A stretch of 64,000 nt of DNA from positions 1 through 64,000 of the forward strand of contig JADZFO010000031.1 of NCBI GenBank assembly GCA_020849855.1. Direction: 5' to 3'. Origin of the DNA: a bacterium. Lineage in GTDB: Bacteria; 4484-113; JAFGCY01. Each line of letters begins with the position of its first letter. Positions within the stretch are counted from its first letter, which is position 1. Made by a program: the position numbers and the translations under genes. Positions 58,038 to 64,000 of this stretch are shown piece after piece. The notes beneath the pieces were generated by a model. It did not search any database, was not told the origin of the DNA, and saw only the letters and a program-made list of their open reading frames with translations.

Positions 58038-58850
58038 ATGGATATTGGCGCGAATGAAAACACACTAAGCGTCAGGGAAGGTCACGCGCTCCTGCTGAAC
58101 ATACGCGACCAGCTCGACCGCCAACAGCAGTATTTCAATCCCAGGCTCAGCGCGCTGTTTGCCACGCTGTTTCTCGGCGGAGGCACTATCAGGGGATTCT
58201 CCTGGCTGATCTTTGGCAGGCCACTCCACAATGATGTTGATGAAAGCTGGTGGTGGGAGTTACTTTGGCGGTTTGTCGGCCTCGGCATCCTTACGCTCTT
58301 CTGGCTTTTGATCTTGCGCATCAAGCAGCACACAGTTCTGCATGAGACTGAGTACCTGAGCCGGCAACTGGCAGACCTCCCGCTGGACTTTGCCTCCCGC
58401 GCGGCCTTTCACTGGTCCGTCTGGGACAGCCGGCGCAGCGCAGGCAAGCTTCAACCCGCTCTCTCCTTGCCACGCAGCGGCTGGAACGCATGCATTGACG
58501 GCATCAAGCGCGACTACTTCCAGGCAGTCAAAGAAGCCGGGCGGCCGCCCTGGCGCCATGCCTGGACACGTTCAGCCAACTTCATCCTGCCTGCGCTGGC
58601 GGTACTGTCTGTTTTTTCTTCCTGGCTTTTGTATGATCATGTCGGCCAGACCATTGAGGACCGTTTGTTCAGCCTGACTGCACTGTGCTTGACGCTTTGG
58701 ATCCTGATCTGGGCAGTTTTTCAGGATGTGCGCCGCCATGCCCTGGACTGGGCTCTGCTGCAGCGCGTCAACCTGGCGCTCAGTCAGTTCCCGGCCCCTG
58801 CGCCTGTGGATTCTGTTGCCCCCACTGAGGCTGCAGGGCAACCAGGCTAA
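58038..58850 (+). CDS. membrane protein with four helices, unknown
   Basis: This 270-residue protein has a polar N-terminus (NTLSVREGHALLLNIRDQLD) and two helices around 38-57 and 75-95. A long cytoplasmic loop with arginines follows. Two more helices lie near 180-200 and 212-232, followed by a Pro/Ala tail. I recognise no domain. Codon use is native. It is convergent with lipoprotein F, sharing four bases at the stops. Confidence 0.65.
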   Translation: MDIGANENTLSVREGHALLLNIRDQLDRQQQYFNPRLSALFATLFLGGGTIRGFSWLIFGRPLHNDVDESWWWELLWRFVGLGILTLFWLLILRIKQHTVLHETEYLSRQLADLPLDFASRAAFHWSVWDSRRSAGKLQPALSLPRSGWNACIDGIKRDYFQAVKEAGRPPWRHAWTRSANFILPALAVLSVFSSWLLYDHVGQTIEDRLFSLTALCLTLWILIWAVFQDVRRHALDWALLQRVNLALSQFPAPAPVDSVAPTEAAGQPG

Positions 58851-61111
58851 GACGTAAAGAACGCAGCCTCAATCGTGTCGTCGGCCTCATTGCTGTAAAT
58901 TACCACCGGGTTGCCGTCGCATTCGGTCATGTCCAGCGCATCGCCAAGGCCGGTGCCCGGAACAATGTTGACCGGCATGGACCAGCTGCCGCCGACCGCG
59001 TCAATGGACCGGACCAGGTAGACACCGTCGCCATCGGCGCTGAGCCAGGCCAGCGCCGGTGCCCCGTTCAGGATCTTCATGCAGGCCGGATAAATCGTTT
59101 CCGGTCCGCTGATCGCAATGGCCTCGGCGGGCCAGCTGCTGCCCTCCGCGTTGTCGGCGCGGCGATAGAGAATCCGCGAGCCGTTCACAGCGGCAAAGGC
59201 CGGCCGGCCGGCAACCTCAAGCGCGCAGACCTGCGGGCAGTTCAGCGCCTCGATCGCGGTAAAGCCGCTCCAGTCCTGTCGGTCGCTGCTTTCGGCACCG
59301 GAGAAGCCGTACTGGTTGGAGTCGTTCACCACGAAGGCCACCGGCATGGCGCTGCAGGCAGCCGCCAGGCTGGTAAAAAAGCCGTCGTCAGGCGCGCTGG
59401 CGGCCAGATGGCGGATATTCCAGTCCTGGGCCGAGGCATCGCCGGCGCGGTAGTAGTAGATCTCCCTGGAGTTGCCGAGGTCCAGGCTCCAGCTAAGCAG
59501 GGCAGGCATGCCGTTATCCAGGAAGGCGCAGGTCCGGTGCCCGACGCTGAGCTCGGTTTCTATGTCGATCGGAGCGCTCCAGCTTGTTCCTTCGGCGTTG
59601 CCGGCCTTGGCCAGACGCAGCTTGAAGCGGCTGGTGGATGTGTTGAAATCGCCATAGAAGAGCAGGGCATTGCCGCTCAGGGGGCTGCGCAGCAGCGCCG
59701 GAGAGAAGCCCACTGAACCGGAGTTATCCACCGGGTTTTGTACCGCTTCCCAGTCAGAGCCGTCTGCGGCAGCAGCGCGGACAAAGTGCAGATTGCTGGT
59801 TCCGGGAGTGTGGAAAGCGATGCAGGGCCGGGCGGCAGCGCCAGTTCCGCAGGTGCAGGCAGTCAGGCCGTCGATGTAGTCATAGCCGAAGCCGACCGTG
59901 GAGCTGAGCCAGCCGCTGTTGATGGTCACCGCGCCGAGAGCCGTGGCGCTGGCATAGTCGTTATCGGTGACGCGGACCTTGTAGAAGTTCAGGCCCTTGC
60001 GGGCAAAGATGTGGCCGATGATGGAGTCGTTGCCGCTGTCATGGTCATAAACACCGTCGTTGTTGAAGTCCCATTCGTACCTGATGATCTGGCCGTCCGG
60101 ATCAGAGCTGGCGCTGGCATCAAGAGTTATCTCCGCCGGGGCATCGCTGACCAGGGGGTTGGCCTGAGTCTGCGCTGTCGGCCCGGTGTTGCCCGGGTCC
60201 ACAGCAGTGAATTGCAGATAGTCAGTCTCCTGTGTTCCGTCAGCAGTGGTCGCGCGCAGCATGACCGTGTAGAAGCCCGGATCGGGGAAACTGTGGCTGG
60301 CCTGTGTTTCCGGGCCGCTCTGGTCAATCACCCCGTCATCATCGAAGTCCCACTCGTAGGTGCTGATCGTTGCGCCCAGACTGTTGGTGTAAGCATCAAA
60401 GCTGACTTCCAGGGGCGCCAGATTCTGGCTCGGATCGCTGTTCAGGTCACTGCTGATCTGCAGAGTCGTGACCACACTGCCGCCTGCGATCATCCACTCG
60501 ATCTGCGCTTCCTGGCTGCCGGTGATGAGGACGGCTACCAGGGTGCTGCCGCTGGCCGAGATGTAAGGCGCAAAGGAGTCCAGGCTCAGCTTCTGCAGAT
60601 CCTGCGGCTGGTGCCATTCCCAGCGGTTGCTGCTGAAATCAGACAGGCCGATGTAAAGCTGCCCCACCTGAGGGTCTGTGACCCAGCTGAAGAGAAGCTG
60701 CTGGGGGGTGTCATAGGTATCAAGCTGCTCAAAGCGGTAGATGCAGTAGGCCGCCTGGTCCAGACGGTCGGGGCCGCCGTCGCCGGCGGGCAGGAACTTG
60801 CCCTGGTCCATCCTCGCGTTGGGCAGGGTCTGGTCCCAGTAGTTGTATCCCCTCAGCCGCTCAATGTTGGCAGGGGTGGTTGAGCTTTGGCGCAGCAGTT
60901 CGAGTGGCGGGGCAAAGCCGGGCCGGCTGGCCGGGGCGGGATTGTCTGAAGGCCCGGCGCCGGGAGATTCCGGCACCAGGCCAGCAACCGTGTTCGCGCC
61001 TTCCGGCCTGCCGCCCCCCGAAGCACAGGCGTTGCAGACCAGCAGGCAAATGACCAGACAAAGCAGGCTCAGAATCGGCATCTGCCGGGAATAGACAGCG
61101 CGGCTGGACAT
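58847..61111 (-). CDS. PKD/beta-propeller lipoprotein F
   Basis: This 754-residue protein has AAGGAG five bases before ATG 61111 and lipobox LVCNAC. The best-preserved copy of the family module lies at about 60-215: AAYCIYRFEQLDTYDTPQQL, YIGLSDFSSNRWEWHQPQDL, SFAPYISASGSTLVAVLITG. Two PKD domains follow (TYEWDFDDDGVIDQSG and RYEWDFNNDGVYDHDSGND). The propeller half has repeated SVGHRTCAFLDNGMPALLSW-like blades, which look more sialidase/Asp-box-like than the SBBP blades of A, D and E. It is likely surface-exposed. Confidence 0.8.
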   Translation of the reverse strand: MSSRAVYSRQMPILSLLCLVICLLVCNACASGGGRPEGANTVAGLVPESPGAGPSDNPAPASRPGFAPPLELLRQSSTTPANIERLRGYNYWDQTLPNARMDQGKFLPAGDGGPDRLDQAAYCIYRFEQLDTYDTPQQLLFSWVTDPQVGQLYIGLSDFSSNRWEWHQPQDLQKLSLDSFAPYISASGSTLVAVLITGSQEAQIEWMIAGGSVVTTLQISSDLNSDPSQNLAPLEVSFDAYTNSLGATISTYEWDFDDDGVIDQSGPETQASHSFPDPGFYTVMLRATTADGTQETDYLQFTAVDPGNTGPTAQTQANPLVSDAPAEITLDASASSDPDGQIIRYEWDFNNDGVYDHDSGNDSIIGHIFARKGLNFYKVRVTDNDYASATALGAVTINSGWLSSTVGFGYDYIDGLTACTCGTGAAARPCIAFHTPGTSNLHFVRAAAADGSDWEAVQNPVDNSGSVGFSPALLRSPLSGNALLFYGDFNTSTSRFKLRLAKAGNAEGTSWSAPIDIETELSVGHRTCAFLDNGMPALLSWSLDLGNSREIYYYRAGDASAQDWNIRHLAASAPDDGFFTSLAAACSAMPVAFVVNDSNQYGFSGAESSDRQDWSGFTAIEALNCPQVCALEVAGRPAFAAVNGSRILYRRADNAEGSSWPAEAIAISGPETIYPACMKILNGAPALAWLSADGDGVYLVRSIDAVGGSWSMPVNIVPGTGLGDALDMTECDGNPVVIYSNEADDTIEAAFFTS

Positions 61112-61162
61112 CGGCTCTCCTTAACGGCCACGGCCACACAGCCGCCGCGGCGCCTAAGCTAA

Positions 61163-61181
61163 GCAGGCGCCGGGCGCCTGC
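61163..61181. repeat. 19-bp hairpin
   Basis: GCAGGCGCC and GGCGCCTGC are perfect arms around one G, in the gap between lipoprotein F and mutM. No T-tract follows on either strand. The rest of the 178-base gap (61112-61289) shows nothing else. Confidence 0.5.
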
Positions 61182-61289
61182 CGAGCGAGACTCTACCTGT
61201 CCAGAAGAGCCGGCGCAATAAACATTACCTAACCCGGCAGCGCGCGAAAATCAGCCGGCGGCGCGGCCGCAGGGCAGTGCTGATGCGGC

Positions 61290-62141
61290 TTAATGCTGGC
61301 AGTCGGGGCAGTAGAAGCTGGAGCGCTGCTGCTGCACAATGCGCTCCAGGGGCCGCGCGCAGACGGGGCAGGCCTGGCCCTCGCGGCCGTAGACCTTCAG
61401 GTACTGCTGAAAGCTGCCGGTGGAGCCGGTGCTGTCCTGGAAGTCGCTGAAGGTGGTCCCGCAGTGCTTGATGGCCAGTTTCAGGATGCGCACTGTATGG
61501 CGGTGCAGGTCCTTTTGCTCTGCCGGGCTGAGGCTGCCGGCGCTGCGCCGGGGGTGCACAGCGCAGGCAAAGAGGATCTCTGAAGCATAGATATTGCCGA
61601 TGCCGGCGATACGATCCTGGCGCAGCAGCCAGGGCTTGATCTCGCCGCGTGCGCCGGCCAGCATCCCGGCCAGGCTGGCAGGGCTGAAGTCCGGCCCCAG
61701 GGGCTCGACTCCGGCGGAGGCGAAGCCCGCCGGATCGCTGTGCAGAGCCAGCACGCCGAAGCGGCGCTGGTCATAAAAGCGCAGCTCGCCGCCGGAGAGC
61801 CTGAAGCGCGCGCGCAGCGACTTGTCGGAGATGGGTACCTTGTACTGGTAGTGGTCGCAGGCCTGCGGGTCAGCCAGACGGCCCTTGAGCTCGGGCACCC
61901 AGATCAGGCGGCCGGTCATCCGCAGGTGGACGCTTAGAAAACGGCTGAGCTTGCCACGGCTGAACTCCAGCACAACCTGCTTGCCGCCGCGAAATGTGCG
62001 CTGGATGCTGAAGCCGCGCAGGGAGTCCCAGTCCGGGCCGGCGAGCTTGGCATCGAGGATCTCGATGCTGCTCAGGCGGCGGCCCCGCAGCTGGGGGTCC
62101 AGCTGGCGCGCCACCGTTTCAACTTCCGGCAGTTCAGGCAT
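61290..62141 (-). CDS. mutM: formamidopyrimidine-DNA glycosylase
   Basis: This 283-residue protein begins MPELPEVETVARQLDPQLRG, with catalytic Pro2 and Glu3. It has the H2TH region QDRIAGIGNIYASEILF and a C-terminal zinc finger with cysteine pairs CPVC and CPDC. It excises oxidised purines such as 8-oxoguanine. ATG 62141 is fixed by the need for Pro at position 2; the frame upstream is not part of the protein. Confidence 0.97.
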   Translation of the reverse strand: MPELPEVETVARQLDPQLRGRRLSSIEILDAKLAGPDWDSLRGFSIQRTFRGGKQVVLEFSRGKLSRFLSVHLRMTGRLIWVPELKGRLADPQACDHYQYKVPISDKSLRARFRLSGGELRFYDQRRFGVLALHSDPAGFASAGVEPLGPDFSPASLAGMLAGARGEIKPWLLRQDRIAGIGNIYASEILFACAVHPRRSAGSLSPAEQKDLHRHTVRILKLAIKHCGTTFSDFQDSTGSTGSFQQYLKVYGREGQACPVCARPLERIVQQQRSSFYCPDCQH

Positions 62142-62197
62142 GAAGTAAGTGTGGTTCGCGGGCCGCAGCGCTGCGGCCCCGGCGTGGCAACTGCTCT

Positions 62198-62386
62198 CTA
62201 GTCGTCGTTGTAAGGCTCGAACATGTCCTTGCTGACGCCGCAGACCGGGCAGCACCAGTCATCCGGCAGGTCCGCAAAGGACGTGCCGGCGGGGATGCCG
62301 CTGTCTTCATCCCCTTCGGCGGGGTCGTAAACATAACCGCACGGGATACATATGTACTTCTGGGAGGCACTGGCCGCGTCAGACAT
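62198..62386 (-). CDS. rubredoxin
   Basis: This 62-residue protein has the two iron-binding pairs [12 protein letters not shown] and [14 protein letters not shown]. The family [15 protein letters not shown] lies between. It is a one-iron electron carrier. AGGAG lies six bases before the ATG. Confidence 0.97.
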   Translation of the reverse strand: MSDAASASQKYICIPCGYVYDPAEGDEDSGIPAGTSFADLPDDWCCPVCGVSKDMFEPYNDD

Positions 62387-62467
62387 GCTTCACTCCTGGG
62401 ATGGAAAGCCCGGGCGCACCGGGACAGATATTGTAGCGTGGACTGCCGGGTGCCCGGCGGCGGGCGT

Positions 62468-63349
62468 CTAGGCTGAAGGAAATGTGATCTTGCCGCCGTA
62501 CCAGCCCAGCAGGATCACAATGGGGGCCAGGCTGATCACCAGCAGGCTGTAGACCCAGTACCACAGGCCGCCATCCAGCTGGCCGGCGAAGGGCATGGCG
62601 AAGCGCACAAAGAGCAGCACCAGCAGGACTGCGCCAAGCACCCAGCTCCAGGCGATCTTGGCGCGGAAGAGCGCGCTGTCCTTCGAGCGGTAGTTGTGCA
62701 CCCAGCTCAGCCAGCCGGTCCAGATGGCGGGACCGCTGAACAGAGCGCAGATCAGCACGTTGACCAGCGAGGCCTGCTGCAGCAGATAGCGCCAGGAGAC
62801 CTTCAGCGGGCCATCGGTGGCGTCCGGGCTGAACTGGCTGAAGGGCAGCAGGGGCCAGAGCAGCTCAAGCAGGGTCAGCATGGCGGCGACCACGCCCAGC
62901 GCAATGGGCCAGTGCACGCTGACCGGGTGGGGGTGATGGCTGAGCAGCCAGCTGATGAAGGCGGCGGGCTCCCTGTCCGCCCCCGCGGAAGCGGAGTCCC
63001 TTGCGCTCTGGTCGCCGGGCCCGGACTGAGCCGACGCGTCCGGGCTGCTGGATGTGCTGGTCGCAGCCGGCCCGTCTGAAGCTTCAGCCGCCTGCGCAGT
63101 AGGGTCCGGATAGAGGCCGATCACCGGGAAGCTGTTCATCACGTCTTCCATGTGCGGAGCCGCCCCCATCTCTACCGTCAGGTCCCGGCCGGCCAGGTGC
63201 GCGTTGACATGCTTGCCGTTGCGCCAGAGCTTGCTGGGGGTGACGTCGTAAACCTTGCCCTTGTACGCGACCAGAGCCGGACGGCCTTCCTTGCCGTCCC
63301 CAAGCGCCAGCTCTTCAGCGCTGATCGTGCGGTAGCGTAGTTCAGTCAT
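62468..63349 (-). CDS. cytochrome-b5-like and DUF2231-type membrane fusion
   Basis: This 293-residue protein begins MTELRYRTISAEELALGDGK. Its first 85 residues form a cytochrome-b5-like domain (VAYKGKVYDVTPSKLWRNGK, then HVNAHLAGRDLT with candidate haem histidines). A Ser/Ala-rich linker leads to a four-helix membrane domain with HHPHPVSVHWPIALGVVAAM, as in DUF2231. This domain may bind haem or pass electrons. ATG 63349 follows a TACAAT box by 12 bases. It is upstream of rubredoxin on the same strand, so the two could share an electron pathway, which is inference. Confidence 0.75.
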   Translation of the reverse strand: MTELRYRTISAEELALGDGKEGRPALVAYKGKVYDVTPSKLWRNGKHVNAHLAGRDLTVEMGAAPHMEDVMNSFPVIGLYPDPTAQAAEASDGPAATSTSSSPDASAQSGPGDQSARDSASAGADREPAAFISWLLSHHPHPVSVHWPIALGVVAAMLTLLELLWPLLPFSQFSPDATDGPLKVSWRYLLQQASLVNVLICALFSGPAIWTGWLSWVHNYRSKDSALFRAKIAWSWVLGAVLLVLLFVRFAMPFAGQLDGGLWYWVYSLLVISLAPIVILLGWYGGKITFPSA

Positions 63350-63361
63350 TTGGGCGCGGCC

Positions 63362-63367
63362 ATTGTA
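63362..63367 (-). promoter_or_regulatory. -10 box of the b5/DUF2231 gene
   Basis: TACAAT, 12 bases before ATG 63349; the predicted leader is about six bases, without an SD. Confidence 0.45.
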
Positions 63368-63399
63368 GCAAGCCCTGGCCTGGGGCTGCGAACAAAAAA

Positions 63400-64000
63400 G
63401 GTTCTTCGCCAATCAGCGTGGAGAGAGAGCAGAAGGGGTGGACGTCCCCTGATTGATATGCTGAGAGTTCTCACACAAACGCATATCGGAGACGTCCGTG
63501 GAGCAGTTTACCTGCCTGTTCTCATACTTTGAAGGCTATCGGGTGCTTTCAGTGGAGGAAGCTGAAGGCAAGAAGGGCCGTGAATATGTATTCACGCTGG
63601 AGCCAGAGCCCGGTCGGGAACTGCTTTGCAGCCACTGCGGGGCAAGCTGCAGTGCGGTACATGACCGGGTGGAGCGCAGAGTTACTGATCTCCCGGTTTT
63701 CGGATATCCAGCCAGACTTCTTCTGCCGCGCCGGCGGGTGCTGTGCCCATCCTGCGGACCGCGGGTCGAGGCCCTCAGCTGGCTCGGTCCCAATGCCCGC
63801 TACACCAACAGGCTGGCAGAATACACAGCTAGCCTGCTTTCCGCAATGACGATTCAAGAGGCGTCTGGAATGCTGGGTCTGGACTGGAAGACCGTACGCG
63901 GTATCGACAAGGGCCGTCTGCAGCGTGACTTCGGCGCACTCGACATGCACGGAGTGAAGCTGCTGGCGATGGATGAGTTTGCGATTCACAAGGGCCACCG
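63400..64000 (+). mobile_element. ISL3-family insertion sequence, left part
   Basis: The left terminal repeat appears to start at 63400 with GGTTCTTCGCC, the typical ISL3 end. It is preceded by the A-rich AACAAAAAA, which would supply the 8-bp target site. The transposase gene starts at 63498. The right end and second target copy lie outside the window. Confidence 0.75.
63498..64000 (+). CDS. ISL3-family transposase, truncated by window end
   Basis: The visible 167 residues begin MEQFTCLFSYFEGYRVLSVE (GTG start). A zinc finger follows (LCSHCGASC ... RVLCPSCGPR). A helix-turn-helix (LLSAMTIQEASGMLGLDWKT) and the start of the DDE domain complete the visible part, with the first catalytic Asp in KLLAMDEFAIHKGH. 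The gene continues beyond 64000, as the family is about 400 residues. The reading frame shows no lesion, so the copy may be active. Confidence 0.85.
   Translation, partial: MEQFTCLFSYFEGYRVLSVEEAEGKKGREYVFTLEPEPGRELLCSHCGASCSAVHDRVERRVTDLPVFGYPARLLLPRRRVLCPSCGPRVEALSWLGPNARYTNRLAEYTASLLSAMTIQEASGMLGLDWKTVRGIDKGRLQRDFGALDMHGVKLLAMDEFAIHKGH

Noticed and set aside
1-64000. tRNA or rRNA genes
   Set aside because: I found no T-loop or acceptor-stem pattern or conserved rRNA stretch by reading; a covariance-model search would be needed to exclude tRNAs fully.

Overview
The window is a chromosomal segment of a GC-rich, flagellated, two-membrane bacterium. Outer-membrane evidence comes from an SLH-plus-beta-barrel porin (11703-13436), an Omp85-like barrel (23539-25029) and several lipoproteins. 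The flagellar operon, the SLH-anchored porin and the many PKD/beta-propeller lipoproteins fit a non-proteobacterial diderm such as the Armatimonadota, Cyanobacteria-related or other candidate phyla. No rRNA or decisive marker is present, so I do not assign a phylum. A striking habit of this genome is a TANNNT-type -10 box placed 5-9 bases before the start codon, so many first genes of transcripts should be leaderless. Genes lacking this arrangement usually have a clear Shine-Dalgarno (SD) sequence.

Layout. 1-620: a gene-poor end with a 5 x 7-bp tandem repeat and one small membrane protein. 631-3841: an AT-rich, foreign-looking island of four overlapping genes (SLATT-like membrane protein, NPPY methyltransferase with an unknown N-terminal domain, a WWGWWKK-motif protein, and a HAD hydrolase) behind a canonical promoter. 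This is my best candidate for an undescribed system, probably a conflict/defence operon. 3866-16000: housekeeping and envelope genes, namely a DUF1844 protein, ychF, a tandem pair of secreted aspartic-protease-like proteins, an AIM24 protein, a Fic protein with its own palindromic operators, the SLH porin, a YqgF-like nuclease and a DEAD-box helicase. 16228-25029: PKD and arylsulfotransferase-like lipoproteins, dcd, a secreted beta-carbonic anhydrase, small membrane proteins and the Omp85-like barrel.

25026-25541: a four-helix-bundle gene enclosed by inverted repeats that reach into the stop codons of both neighbours. 25538-31832: the flagellar basal-body/export operon flgB-flgC-fliE-fliF-fliG-fliH-fliI, on the minus strand, with fliG apparently starting at CTG. 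32022-37123: a NeuB-type synthase, a two-gene permease (UPF0718 plus TIGR03943-like), a glycosyltransferase and a tandem HMA-domain protein. 37151-40300: a terminator, REP-like hairpins, a UGA-interrupted mini-ORF, and pyrB and pyrC, which carry three in-frame insertions of a palindromic repeat. 40376-50233: an SLH protein, Der with a very acidic linker, and three more lipoproteins of the paralogous family.

50284-55308: an ankyrin protein, a DUF302 pair, and a minus-strand operon headed by a DUF4177 protein, a YtrA-type GntR regulator and an SPFH protein followed by small membrane proteins, with a 40-bp perfect operator-like palindrome upstream. 55453-63400: a CADD-like protein, an MtaB-type methylthiotransferase with another repeat-derived insertion, a membrane protein, a sixth lipoprotein, mutM, rubredoxin and a cytochrome-b5/DUF2231 fusion. 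63400-64000: the left end of an ISL3-family insertion sequence, cut by the window edge.
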